From NCBI RefSeq assembly GCF_030012175.1, contig NZ_JASCXW010000014.1:1-49807 (forward strand): 49,807 nt of DNA, in the 5' to 3' direction. Under the pieces are notes generated by a model, which worked only from the letters and a program-made list of their open reading frames with translations, had not been told where the DNA came from and did no database searches. Position 1 is the first letter of the stretch; each line of letters starts with the position of its first letter. The stretch comes from Peloplasma aerotolerans. GTDB taxonomy: Bacteria; Bacillota_I; Bacilli_A; Acholeplasmatales; Acholeplasmataceae. The translations under genes were made by a program, and so were the position numbers. This document shows positions 16,938 to 26,376 of the stretch, piece by piece.

Positions 16938-18815
16938 CTATCGTTCAGCATTCTTAGGATCCATAGCATCTCTTAGAGCATCACCAATTAAGTTGATACT
17001 TAAAGCTGCTGTTAGAATCGCTATACCAGGTAAAATCCAACGCCACCAATATGTACGAATAACGTTAACATCTTGCGCAGCTGTTAAAATATTACCCCAT
17101 GATGGATTAGGTTTTTGAACCCCAAATCCCAAGAAGGATAATCCAGCCTCGGTTAAGAGTGATCCAGCATAACCAATCGTTAAGTTAACAATAACAATAC
17201 TAATAACTGCCGGGAAAATATGACGCCAGATAATATGTTTTTGTTTAATACCTAATGCTTTTGCAGCAAGAACATAATCTCTTTCTCTTTCAGAAAGAAT
17301 TTGCCCTCGAATAAGCCTTGCTAAACCGGTCCATGATAAGACCCCTAGAATAATCATGATGAGTAACATACGTTGAACTTCTGTTGTTGCTCCACCCATC
17401 AATAAAGCTGATAGTGTTATCGCGAACGGTAAGAACGGGAATGATGCAACAATTTCAGCAAAACGCATGAGTAAGTTATCAATTCTACCACCAAAGTATC
17501 CAGCAGTAAGACCAACAGTGACACCAATAACAAGTGAAATTAAAACAGCCACAGCCCCAACAGTAAGTGTAATCTTACCACCATGAATTAATTGGATAAT
17601 AAAATCTCTACCTTGTTCGTCACTACCTAATAAGAAACCTTTGTTACCCCAAGTGTGTACGTTGCCCTCTTCATCAACAGCAAAGTTTTGATAAGAATCT
17701 ACAAAAATATCTTTTATATTTGCATTACTTAATCCTCTTGGCAGTTCTGTTTGTCTTAAATCATTATTGCCCCATGCATAAACATGACCATCTTCTGTTA
17801 AAACAACAGCGTGTTCATAACCAACACCAAGTTGTTTAACATTTGTTTTTGCTTCTTCTGGTATGAATGGTCCATGAACTCCAAAACTTGTAGCTCCCCA
17901 AACATATAAGTTACCATTCGAATCAACTGCAAATGCATTATAAACCGTTACTCCAATTTGTGTAACTTGTACACTACCATCTATTAAAATCATCGGAAGT
18001 GTATTCACTAAATCTGATTGTACACCAATTAGTCTAACAGTACCATCTTCTAATAATACAAGTGCATTATTGAAGTTTGAAACAACATCAATAGCTTTAA
18101 TTGGATTATCGAATTCATCATAATAAATATATGGTGAGCCTCTCATAACATCTCCGATATTGTTTGCTCCAACACCCCAGACGTAAACTGCACCTGATTC
18201 AGTAATCGCTAAAGTACGTTCGAATCCACCTTTTAAGTAAGTAATTGGGTCTTCCTCAAAGGCAGTTACAAATCGATCGTGAATTTTAGCTTGTTGTTGG
18301 TGATTGTATCCCCAAAAATACATATTACCATCAGCATCAACTGCCATAAGATGTTGTGAACCTGCAGAAACGTCTACAAAATTCGTTCCATTTTTCACTG
18401 CATCAGGCATATTTTGAACTTCACGATAACTTGCGCCCCACATATATACTTTACCCGCTTCTGATAAGCCAATTGAAAATGCATTACCAGACTCAATTTC
18501 AACAATACCTTCTCGTTCCAATTGTTTTGGTACGTTTAAGTATTGATAGTTTGGAGGTAAATTACGATGGAATGTATTCGTATAAAACATATTTAATGGG
18601 ATAATTAGTGACAAACCAAATGAAAAGAAAAATATAAATGTGAAACCAATTATACCAATAACTGCTAATTTATTTTTAATAAATCTTCTTGCAATAACTT
18701 TACCTGGGCTGAGTAATGCTTCTTCAGCATAAACATCTACAGCCTTTTTTTGTGGTAAGAACAGGCGTTTAAATAGATTAACTATTGATGCCCATATTTT
18801 CTTTAAAGTATCCAT
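16938..18815 (-). CDS. oppC: Oligopeptide permease OppC with inserted seven-repeat RCC1-type beta-propeller
   Basis: A 625-residue permease, about twice the normal OppC length. TM1 is at about 48-75. Residues 104-390 hold seven repeats of the RCC1/BLIP-II type, each ending in a WG-like turn (104-127, 147-169, 191-214, 241-264, 284-307, 327-349, 367-390; e.g. VSAGSQHLMAVDADGNMYFW). The fourth repeat is weakest (LIG for WG). The last repeat runs straight into GSDEQGRD (397-404), the OppC hallmark GTDxxGRD, and then five TM helices with the EAA-type loop. By topology the propeller faces outside. It may bind peptides, OppA or a surface ligand (inference). The operon is otherwise normal. Confidence 0.93.
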   Translation of the reverse strand: MDTLKKIWASIVNLFKRLFLPQKKAVDVYAEEALLSPGKVIARRFIKNKLAVIGIIGFTFIFFFSFGLSLIIPLNMFYTNTFHRNLPPNYQYLNVPKQLEREGIVEIESGNAFSIGLSEAGKVYMWGASYREVQNMPDAVKNGTNFVDVSAGSQHLMAVDADGNMYFWGYNHQQQAKIHDRFVTAFEEDPITYLKGGFERTLAITESGAVYVWGVGANNIGDVMRGSPYIYYDEFDNPIKAIDVVSNFNNALVLLEDGTVRLIGVQSDLVNTLPMILIDGSVQVTQIGVTVYNAFAVDSNGNLYVWGATSFGVHGPFIPEEAKTNVKQLGVGYEHAVVLTEDGHVYAWGNNDLRQTELPRGLSNANIKDIFVDSYQNFAVDEEGNVHTWGNKGFLLGSDEQGRDFIIQLIHGGKITLTVGAVAVLISLVIGVTVGLTAGYFGGRIDNLLMRFAEIVASFPFLPFAITLSALLMGGATTEVQRMLLIMIILGVLSWTGLARLIRGQILSERERDYVLAAKALGIKQKHIIWRHIFPAVISIVIVNLTIGYAGSLLTEAGLSFLGFGVQKPNPSWGNILTAAQDVNVIRTYWWRWILPGIAILTAALSINLIGDALRDAMDPKNAER

Positions 18816-18828
18816 CTATTTAGCCCTC

Positions 18829-19803
18829 CTATTCCAATTTAACACGTGGATCGACAAGTGCATAACTAATATCCATGACGATATTTGCTACAAGTGCCAA
18901 TACAGCGTAGAACATGTTCATAACAAGTACGAGATTGTAGTCATTAACACGTAGTGCACGAATCAAGACTGTACCAATGCCGTTCCATACAAAGATTGCT
19001 TCTGTAATTGCAGACCCACCAAACAATCCAATAATTGAAAAGGATAAGATTGTTACAACAGGAATTAATGCATTTCTAAAAGCATGAGAATAAATAACAA
19101 CTTTTTCTCTAAGCCCTTTTGATCTTGCAGTACGGATATAATCCTTACTTAATGCTTCAAGCATAGATCCACGGACGTATCGAATCGTTCCAGCTAATGC
19201 ACCAATCGTAAGTGTTGTTACTGGTAAGATTAGATATCTTAGATATGATAGATAAAACGCAGTTGTACCAGGGTTCTCATAAGGCATACCCCCAGATGGT
19301 AACCATCCTAAGTTAAGTGCGAAGATGAAAATCAGAGTTAAACCGATAAAGAATGTAGGCATTGAAATACCAACAAGTGAAAAAATTTGCCATCCACGAT
19401 CGTGGAATGAGTCTTTTTTCACAGCAGATTTAATCCCTACTGGAATTGATATTAAGAAAGCTAAAGAAATTGAGAAAACATTAATAATAATACTGTTTCT
19501 TAGAGGCTCTGCAAGAACATCTCTAACCGCAGCCTGATAATGCGAAGAATAACCAAAGTCGCCTATTACCATATTCTTAAACCAAATAAAATATTGAATA
19601 ACTACGTGTTTATCCAATCCAAGTCTTCTCTCAGCAGCTTCGTATAATGTCCGATAAACATCTGGATCTTGAATGGTACCAGGCGGGATCATATAGCGCA
19701 CGGGATCACCAGGCATCAACTTCATAATGGTAAAAAGCATCACTGAAATGATGATGATAACTGGGATCAAAGAGAGAAGTCTTTTCCCTAAAAATTTTAA
19801 CAT
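18829..19803 (-). CDS. oppB: Oligopeptide permease OppB
   Basis: A 324-residue permease with six TM helices. The N terminus LKFLGKRLLSLIPVIIIISV and PGDPVRYM are typical of OppB/DppB; the cytoplasmic EAA loop is EALSKDYIRTARSKGLRE. No insertion is present, in contrast to OppC. It lies between oppA (100 nt upstream, with a hairpin in the gap) and oppC (13 nt downstream). It forms the translocation channel with OppC. Confidence 0.96.
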   Translation of the reverse strand: MLKFLGKRLLSLIPVIIIISVMLFTIMKLMPGDPVRYMIPPGTIQDPDVYRTLYEAAERRLGLDKHVVIQYFIWFKNMVIGDFGYSSHYQAAVRDVLAEPLRNSIIINVFSISLAFLISIPVGIKSAVKKDSFHDRGWQIFSLVGISMPTFFIGLTLIFIFALNLGWLPSGGMPYENPGTTAFYLSYLRYLILPVTTLTIGALAGTIRYVRGSMLEALSKDYIRTARSKGLREKVVIYSHAFRNALIPVVTILSFSIIGLFGGSAITEAIFVWNGIGTVLIRALRVNDYNLVLVMNMFYAVLALVANIVMDISYALVDPRVKLE

Positions 19804-19828
19804 AGTGCCTCCTTTTTTTCGAAAAGTA

Positions 19829-19855
19829 AGGAGAGCGTATAAAACCTACTCTCCT
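19829..19855 (-). other. Hairpin between oppA and oppB
   Basis: AGGAGAG/CTCTCCT, a 7-bp stem with a 13-nt loop in the oppA-oppB gap and without a strong T-run. It probably reduces read-through or protects the oppA mRNA end, allowing more binding protein than permease. Confidence 0.55.
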
Positions 19856-19904
19856 CATTTTCTAGATTCTAATTAAGATTTATTTTGCGATTGTTTCTAG
19901 TTTC

Positions 19905-21773
19905 TTATTCGAAATACATGTTGTTAATCAATGCAGCCCAGTTCCAGAATGGAGTAGTTTCTACACCTTTAAGTTTGCTATTAAATACATCATAGTATTG
20001 GTTTGAATATAGAGGTACGTTTGGAATTAATGTGTTCCAACGAACTTGGTATTCTCTCCAAACAGCTAGATATTCAGCTGTATTTCCTGGTGCAACAGTA
20101 CGTAATTCAACTGTTAATTCATCAAGTGTCTTAGTACCATTAGTTGCATTCAAAGGAGCAGCAGGACTTTCTGGACTATCTTCTAGTTGGTGACCATTCA
20201 TCCAAGTTCCTAAGAAATCAGAATGCCAGCTGTAATATGGGTCATAAGCTACACCAAAGTTAGTTGCTAAGTTGAAGATGTGATATAACTTATCTTCTTC
20301 ATCTAGTTCATATGCATAATAGTAATGATCTAGTAAGAATGCGAAGTCACTTTCTGTAACATCATACATAATACCAACTAATTGCATATTGATCTCGAAT
20401 TTAGCAGCAAGTGAAGTTGTTACTTCATTATTTTCAGTACCTAAGTGTCTAATTTGTAGAACTTCACCATCAGAATTATAACGGTAATATTCGCTATTAG
20501 CAACAGCCTTAGTTACATCAAATGCAGTTGTTCCATCACTTTCATATACCCAGTCTGTAGTATCAAGAACAGTGTTTGCTTCTGTTACTGAGAATGAATA
20601 TTTATTAATGTTTGCATCTACCCAGTCTTCACTTTGTACATACATCCATTGTGCTAGACCATATTCAGAATATGTAATTGAACCATATCCATCAAGAACT
20701 ACGTCAGTAACATATTGACGATCAGTTAAATAAGCGATTGCTTGGCGCACTTTGTAATCCATTGTTGGACCAAAATGTGCTTGCATAGCTAATAGACCAT
20801 AACCATTACGTGAATAGTAATTTGTACTAGTTGTTGTTGAAGCTTCAGCAGCTTGAATCTTAGATCCTTCAATAACGCCAGTAACTAAGTCAATTTCACC
20901 ACTGATAACTAGATCAACGTCTAATGTTTGGTTTACTCTTCTAATAACAATTGTTTTAATTTTGGGAGTATCGCCATAAACGTTACCCTTGAAATTGTCA
21001 TTTCTTTCTAATGTAACAACTTGGTTAATGAAACTTACAAATTTGTAAGGACCAGAACCAACGATTGGAGCATAACGGAATCCACCAATTTTAGCTGCAT
21101 CAGCTAATAATGCGAATCCACCAGCACCAATTTTAGCACCACTACTGTTTGAATCAATTTCAGCACCTTCAGGAGCTAAAATATGCATTGGCATTGGAGC
21201 TATAGATGCGTATGATGTTTCATAGAAATATGGAAGTTCTTCTCCATCAATCGTAACTGAGAAAGAATAATCGCCAAGAAGTTTAACACCTTGGAATCTT
21301 ACGTCAGCTGAAGTATCACCAGCACGGTATTCTGCATAACCAACTAATGAATCACCTAATGTAGATGAAGCACCAGCAGATACCCATTCTTTTGAAGCAG
21401 ACATCAACAGGTTGAATACATAGTCTCTAGCCGTAATCGGCTCATCATCTGACCATAATAGATCATCATGAATAACAAATGTATACGTCTTGTCGCCATT
21501 TGAAGCTACAGATGTAGTTACAGTGTCAACAACTGTTGTATTAAGAACTATTTCACCGAGTTCAGTTGTAGAGTATGTACCATATGAGAAGATTAAATCT
21601 CTAACCCATACGTCATATGCACTGTTACCAAAACCAGTCATGAAGTTACCGCTGATTTCTGGTGAACCAACTACTAATGTTTGATCATCAGAGTCTCCAC
21701 CGCAAGCAACGAGTACAAAGACGGTTGTTAATGCAATAATCAATGTTAATGCACTTTTAACAAATTTTTTCAT
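19905..21773 (-). CDS. oppA: Oligopeptide-binding lipoprotein OppA
   Basis: A 622-residue SBP_bac_5 family lipoprotein with signal and lipobox LVACGG, anchored on the outer membrane face. Family features: LLWSDDEPITARDYVFNLL, the GSGPYKFVSF loop, VTLERNDNFKG, and VRQAIAYLTDRQYV. First gene of the opp operon, with a near-consensus promoter and a cre-like operator upstream. It collects peptides for OppBCDF, a plausible nitrogen and carbon source for a fermenter. The exact ligand is not readable. Confidence 0.95.
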   Translation of the reverse strand: MKKFVKSALTLIIALTTVFVLVACGGDSDDQTLVVGSPEISGNFMTGFGNSAYDVWVRDLIFSYGTYSTTELGEIVLNTTVVDTVTTSVASNGDKTYTFVIHDDLLWSDDEPITARDYVFNLLMSASKEWVSAGASSTLGDSLVGYAEYRAGDTSADVRFQGVKLLGDYSFSVTIDGEELPYFYETSYASIAPMPMHILAPEGAEIDSNSSGAKIGAGGFALLADAAKIGGFRYAPIVGSGPYKFVSFINQVVTLERNDNFKGNVYGDTPKIKTIVIRRVNQTLDVDLVISGEIDLVTGVIEGSKIQAAEASTTTSTNYYSRNGYGLLAMQAHFGPTMDYKVRQAIAYLTDRQYVTDVVLDGYGSITYSEYGLAQWMYVQSEDWVDANINKYSFSVTEANTVLDTTDWVYESDGTTAFDVTKAVANSEYYRYNSDGEVLQIRHLGTENNEVTTSLAAKFEINMQLVGIMYDVTESDFAFLLDHYYYAYELDEEDKLYHIFNLATNFGVAYDPYYSWHSDFLGTWMNGHQLEDSPESPAAPLNATNGTKTLDELTVELRTVAPGNTAEYLAVWREYQVRWNTLIPNVPLYSNQYYDVFNSKLKGVETTPFWNWAALINNMYFE

Positions 21774-21831
21774 TCAGTTTCCTCCTAATTTTTCTCTTTC
21801 TTCTTACACTTTCTGATTAAGTGTTTCCCTA

Positions 21832-21860
21832 ATTATATATTTAAGAGCCTGACTTGTCAA
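21832..21860 (-). promoter_or_regulatory. Consensus promoter of the opp operon
   Basis: On the minus strand TTGACA (21855-21860), 17-bp spacer, TATAAT (21832-21837): a perfect sigma-A-type match about 60 nt upstream of oppA. Confidence 0.88.
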
Positions 21861-21874
21861 TAGTTTTTTGCATT

Positions 21875-21888
21875 TGTAAACGTTTACA
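21875..21888. promoter_or_regulatory. Perfect cre-like (LacI/CcpA-type) operator upstream of oppA
   Basis: TGTAAACGTTTACA is a perfect 14-bp palindrome that fully fits the cre consensus TGWAANCGNTNWCA. It ends 14 bp upstream of the -35 box, a position typical of CcpA activation or upstream repression. A weaker relative, GGAAAACGCTTCAA, lies at 21979-21992. The rest of the 341-nt gap up to the nifJ terminator is AT-rich with no other clear feature. Confidence 0.65.
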
Positions 21889-22055
21889 GAAACAAAAGCA
21901 ACCATTTTCAAGGTTTATATTTAATATAAAGGTTTATGTTTTTCATTATTTTTCGCACAATAAGCTTTATTTCTAATAGGAAAACGCTTCAAAAAACTTA
22001 ACTGCTATATATATTTATTTAATAAATAAAATATCATTTTCATAGATGGTTAATA

Positions 22056-22078
22056 GAAAAAGGCGCTTTACGCCTTTT
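22056..22078 (-). terminator. Terminator of the bcp-nifJ transcript
   Basis: AAAAGGCG/CGCCTTTT stem with a 5-nt loop and a T-rich tail on the minus strand. Confidence 0.85.
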
Positions 22079-22114
22079 AATATAAAATTTATTACTGGTA
22101 CTATTTTTTTATGA

Positions 22115-25100
22115 TTAGATTGAGTAATCCATTGCTTGGTATCTCTTATACATGTTCCATCTTCTTTTCGCATCATTCATATTTTTATCTAATAGTTCTG
22201 ATGCATGATCAGGGTTGATTTGTGCGAGTTGTGCATATCTTGACTCGCTAAGTAAGTAGTCGTGATATTTATCCCAAACTGGTTCTTTACTGTCAATAAC
22301 GAATGGGTTCTTGCCTTCATCTTCTCTTCTTGGATCAAATCTAAAGGTTGGCCAGTATCCACATTCAGTTGCTAATTTTGCTTGTGCAAATGTATTTGTT
22401 AAACCACCTTTGATGCCATGTTCGATACATGGTGCGTACGCGATAATTATGGATGGTCCATCGAAACTTTCTGCTTCTTTAAACGCTCTAAGAACTTGAG
22501 CAGGTGATGCACCATGTGAGATTTGAGCAACATAGACATGCCCATAACTCATAGCGATTGCTGCTAAGTCTTTTTTCTTAGTGCCTTTGCCAGCTGCGGT
22601 AAATTTAGCAATTGATCCTGCAGGTGCAGATTTTGATGATTGACCACCAGTATTTGAGTAAACTTCAGTGTCTAGTACTAGAATGTTAACATCTTCACTG
22701 TTTGCAATAACGTGGTCGATTCCACCATAACCAATATCATATGCCCAGCCATCGCCACCCATAATCCATTGTGAAATTTTAACAAAATATTCTTTGATAC
22801 TTAATAATTCTCTTGCATATGGTGCATCAATTTTTTCTAATTCTGTAACCATTTCTTTTTGTAGCTTTCTTGTGATTTCAGCACTCTTTCTATTTTCAAT
22901 CCATGAATCAGCCATTGTTTGAAGTGACTCAGGCATTTCTGCTTTATGGTTGTTTAATAGTGTTTGTACTCTATCTCTCATGGTTTCATATGCGATACGC
23001 ATTCCAAATCCAAATTCAGCGTTGTCTTCAAACAATGAATTCGCCCAAGCTGGTCCAAATCCTTCAGCATTTGTTGTATAAGGAGTTGCAGGAAATGATC
23101 CGCCATAAATTGATGTACAACCTGTCGCATTAGCGAAAACCATATGGTCTCCATATAATTGCGTTAAAGCCTTAATATAAGGTGTTTCACCGCAACCAGC
23201 ACACGCTCCAGAAAATTCGAACAATGGTTGATTGAAACTTAAATTTTTAGGGTTGTTTGTTCCCATATCTTTATAGGTAACTTCGTTGAAGAAATAATCA
23301 GCAATTTGTTGTGAGTTTTTAGCAAGTTCATCACCAATTGGCACCATAGCTAAAGACTTTTCTGGTGTAGGACATACTTGAACACAAACACCACATTCAG
23401 TACAGTCAAGTGTTGATACTTGAATTGTAAACTTCATGCCTGCCATATCTTTACCTTTAGCATCTAACATTTTAGCGCCTTCAGGTGCATTTGCTGCTTC
23501 GGTTTCGTCTGCTAAGAATCCACGGATAACAGCATGTGGGCATGCAAATACACATTGATTACATTGAATACAATTTTCAGCTCTCCACTCAGGAACGAAG
23601 TTTGCGATACCGCGTTTTTCATAAGCTGATGATCCGTTTTCCATGTGTGCATCTTCATATCCTAAAAATGCAGAAACAGGTAGTGAATCTCCTTCAATTG
23701 CGTTAACAATATCAGCAATTTTTCTAACAAAATCAGGGCGATTTGATGTATCTTCTTTGACTTCATCTGTTAACATTGCCCATTCTTTTTTAACGTCAAC
23801 TTCAATTAAATGTTTATATCCAGCATCAATTGCAGCATTGTTTAATTCAACAATAGCATCGCCTTTTCTACCGTATGTTTTTTCAGCATAAGACTTCATG
23901 TATTTATTTGCATCATTTGCGTCCATTAACTGTTCGTTAAGTTTGAAGAATGCTGATTGCATAATCGTATTAATACGTCTACCTAAGCCAATTTCATAAG
24001 CTAAATCAACAGCATTAATAATATAGAATTTAGCTTTCTTTTGAGCTAATTGACGTTTCACTCTATTAGGTAATAAAGTTTCAATTTCTTCAACAGGTGT
24101 TGTTGTATTTAATAAGAATGTTCCACCTTCTCTAAGTCCTTTAATCATGTCATATTTTTGCAAATATGTATCTGTAGAGCATGAGACGAAATGTGGATAA
24201 TTCACTAAGAATGTCGAACGAATAGGTTTTTTGGCAAAACGAAGATGCATGCGTGTAACCCCACCAGCTTTTTTAGAGTCATATGACGCGTAAGCTTGTG
24301 AGTAAAGTGTTGTATGATCACCAATGATTTTTGTAATATTTTTAGATGCTCCAACGGTTCCATCAGAACCCAATCCAAACAATAATACTTCGGTAGCATC
24401 TTTATCACCGATAACTAAGTTTCTATCGATTGGAAGTGATGAATTTGTTACATCGTCTTCAATACCTAATGTGAACTTATTTTTATGCTCGCCAACCATA
24501 TTTTCAAAGACTGACAAGATCATTGCAGGTGTTGTATCTTTCGAAGAAAGTCCGTATCTTCCACCTAAAATCAAAGGTTGATTTTCTTTTCCGTAATAAA
24601 CTGATTTAACATCAAGATATAATGGATCTCCTTCAGCACCTGATTCAAGAGTTCTATCTAGTACAGTAATTCTTTTAACTGTCTTAGGCATAGCTTTTAA
24701 TAAATATTCAGCACTAAATGGACGATATAAATGAACGTTTAACAAACCTACTTTTTTGCCTTCATCCATTAAATGATCTACTGTTTGTTGAGCCGTTTCA
24801 ATAACAGATCCCATAGCAATAATTACATCTGTCGCTTCTTTATCACCATAATAAACAAATGGAGCGTATTCTCTACCTGTCAATTTAGAAATTTCTTGCA
24901 TATAATCATTCACCATGTCTGGAACTCCAGCATAATGAGAATTTTGAAGAACTTTCGTTTGGAAATAAACATCTTCACCTTGTGCTGTACCACGTGTTAC
25001 TGGATGCGCTGGGTTTAATCCTCTAGATCTAAATTTAGCAACTGCTTCTTTATCAAGCAAACGGTCAAAAACTTCATAATCTATAACTTCGATTGATTGT

Positions 25101-25645
25101 ACTTCATGTGAAGTTCTAAAACCATCAAAGAAATGCACAAAAGGTACACCTGACTTAATTGCTGTTAAGTGTGCGATACCAGCTAAATCCATTGATTGTT
25201 GTACTGATGCTGATGCTATCATACCCCAACCTGTTTGACGTGCTGCATAAATATCTTGATGATCTCCAAATATTGACAATGCTTGAGCTGCAATACTACG
25301 TGCAGCTACATGAATAACACCAGGCAATAATTGCCCCGCGATTTTATACATGTTAGGTATCTTTAATAATAACCCTTGAGATGCAGTGTATGTTGTTGTT
25401 AGAACACCCATTTGCAATGAACCATGAACGGTCCCTGCAGCGCCTGCCTCACTTTGCATTTCAATAACCTTAACTGGCATTCCGAATAAATTCTTTTTGC
25501 CTTCCGATGCCCAAAGGTCAACGTATTGAGCCATTGGTGACGATGGTGTAATCGGGTAAATTCCGGCTACTTCACTGAATGCATATGAACAATATGCTGC
25601 AGCTTCATTACCGTCCATCGACTTAATAACTTTCTTTGCTACCAT
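22115..25645 (-). CDS. nifJ: Pyruvate:ferredoxin (flavodoxin) oxidoreductase
   Basis: A 1176-residue single-chain PFOR that oxidises pyruvate to acetyl-CoA and CO2 and reduces ferredoxin, the key step of anaerobic pyruvate fermentation. Domains in order: pyrimidine-binding TPP domain (YPITPSSPMAQYVDLW), transketolase-C-like domain, the 8Fe ferredoxin domain (CIQCNQCVFACPHAVI and CTECGVCVQVCPTPE), and the C-terminal TPP-binding domain (FSGACAGCGETPY, GGDGWAYDIGYGGIDHV, NTGGQSSKSAP). Full length, no break. It starts 24 nt after the peroxiredoxin gene and is probably co-transcribed with it. Its clusters would come from the SUF system in this window. Confidence 0.98.
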   Translation of the reverse strand: MVAKKVIKSMDGNEAAAYCSYAFSEVAGIYPITPSSPMAQYVDLWASEGKKNLFGMPVKVIEMQSEAGAAGTVHGSLQMGVLTTTYTASQGLLLKIPNMYKIAGQLLPGVIHVAARSIAAQALSIFGDHQDIYAARQTGWGMIASASVQQSMDLAGIAHLTAIKSGVPFVHFFDGFRTSHEVQSIEVIDYEVFDRLLDKEAVAKFRSRGLNPAHPVTRGTAQGEDVYFQTKVLQNSHYAGVPDMVNDYMQEISKLTGREYAPFVYYGDKEATDVIIAMGSVIETAQQTVDHLMDEGKKVGLLNVHLYRPFSAEYLLKAMPKTVKRITVLDRTLESGAEGDPLYLDVKSVYYGKENQPLILGGRYGLSSKDTTPAMILSVFENMVGEHKNKFTLGIEDDVTNSSLPIDRNLVIGDKDATEVLLFGLGSDGTVGASKNITKIIGDHTTLYSQAYASYDSKKAGGVTRMHLRFAKKPIRSTFLVNYPHFVSCSTDTYLQKYDMIKGLREGGTFLLNTTTPVEEIETLLPNRVKRQLAQKKAKFYIINAVDLAYEIGLGRRINTIMQSAFFKLNEQLMDANDANKYMKSYAEKTYGRKGDAIVELNNAAIDAGYKHLIEVDVKKEWAMLTDEVKEDTSNRPDFVRKIADIVNAIEGDSLPVSAFLGYEDAHMENGSSAYEKRGIANFVPEWRAENCIQCNQCVFACPHAVIRGFLADETEAANAPEGAKMLDAKGKDMAGMKFTIQVSTLDCTECGVCVQVCPTPEKSLAMVPIGDELAKNSQQIADYFFNEVTYKDMGTNNPKNLSFNQPLFEFSGACAGCGETPYIKALTQLYGDHMVFANATGCTSIYGGSFPATPYTTNAEGFGPAWANSLFEDNAEFGFGMRIAYETMRDRVQTLLNNHKAEMPESLQTMADSWIENRKSAEITRKLQKEMVTELEKIDAPYARELLSIKEYFVKISQWIMGGDGWAYDIGYGGIDHVIANSEDVNILVLDTEVYSNTGGQSSKSAPAGSIAKFTAAGKGTKKKDLAAIAMSYGHVYVAQISHGASPAQVLRAFKEAESFDGPSIIIAYAPCIEHGIKGGLTNTFAQAKLATECGYWPTFRFDPRREDEGKNPFVIDSKEPVWDKYHDYLLSESRYAQLAQINPDHASELLDKNMNDAKRRWNMYKRYQAMDYSI

Positions 25646-25669
25646 AAATACTCCCTTCTGAGTCCTATC

Positions 25670-26128
25670 CTATTGTAAGACCTTTAATATATCTGATGCA
25701 TTCTCTTTAGGAGATGCTTTTTCAAAAACGTGTGTAATCATACATTGTTCATCTAAAACAAATGTTGAACGACTTATCCCCATATATTTTTTGCCATACA
25801 TGCTTTTTTCGACATATACACCGAAATAATTGGAAACCTCTAAATCTTCATCACTTAACAATATAAAAGGTAGATCATATTTTTCAATAAAGTTGCGGTG
25901 ACTTTTCGAATCATCTTTACTAATACCAATGACCACAACTTCATTTTTTTTAAAATCATCATAAGCTTCTTTAAATGCACATGCTTGAGATGTGCAGCCT
26001 GGAGTATCATCTTTTGGATAAAAATAAATGACTATTTTTTTGCCATAGTAATCTGACAATTGATGTCTTTTTTCAAAAGCATCTACTAAACTGAAATTTC
26101 TAACCTTAGTTCCAACTTTTAACATCAT
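25670..26128 (-). CDS. bcp: Thioredoxin-dependent peroxiredoxin, Bcp/PrxQ type
   Basis: A 152-residue thiol peroxidase that reduces hydrogen peroxide and organic peroxides. The peroxidatic site PKDDTPGCTSQACAFKEAY carries Cys (about 46) and the Bcp-type resolving Cys five residues later; ISRSTFVLDE is typical. There are two adjacent ATG codons; the second (26125) is better spaced from the TAGGAG ribosome site. It stands directly upstream of PFOR, an oxygen-sensitive enzyme, which suggests protection against peroxide (inference). Possible operators lie in its promoter region. Confidence 0.95.
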   Translation of the reverse strand: MMLKVGTKVRNFSLVDAFEKRHQLSDYYGKKIVIYFYPKDDTPGCTSQACAFKEAYDDFKKNEVVVIGISKDDSKSHRNFIEKYDLPFILLSDEDLEVSNYFGVYVEKSMYGKKYMGISRSTFVLDEQCMITHVFEKASPKENASDILKVLQ

Positions 26129-26142
26129 GCTCCTACCAATCC

Positions 26143-26180
26143 GTTGATTTTATCAACATTACTATTATACCCTATAAGGG
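26143..26180 (-). promoter_or_regulatory. bcp-nifJ promoter with two short palindromes
   Basis: TATAAT on the minus strand at 26164-26169. CCCTATAAGGG (26170-26180) abuts it on the upstream side and GTTGATTTTATCAAC (26143-26157) lies at the presumed start site. They do not match the PerR or Rex consensus. They could be operators for an unknown redox regulator or a 5' hairpin. Confidence 0.4.
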
Positions 26181-26248
26181 CATAAAAATTAAGGGCAATT
26201 TTACATTTTCACATGATATTACAAAACTTCTAAAATATCGGTTCCAAA

Positions 26249-26275
26249 TAAAAAAACGACATTGTCGTCTTTTTG
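26249..26275 (-). terminator. Terminator after tRNA-Leu
   Basis: ACGAC-ATT-GTCGT stem with a long T-run on the minus strand, 8-15 nt after the tRNA end. Confidence 0.8.
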
Positions 26276-26282
26276 ATATGTT

Positions 26283-26367
26283 TGGTGCGGGTGACAGGAG
26301 TTGAACCTGCACGCCGTTAGGCGCTAGATCCTAAGTCTAGTGCGTCTGCCAATTTCGCCACACCCGC
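26283..26367 (-). tRNA. tRNA-Leu (UAG)
   Basis: Class II tRNA of 85 nt with encoded CCA. Acceptor GCGGGTG pairs with CACCCGC; the anticodon loop CTTAGGA gives anticodon UAG. A long variable arm (CGCCTAACGGCG) and GGTTCAACTCC T-arm are present. Confidence 0.97.
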
Positions 26368-26376
26368 GCAAAAAGA

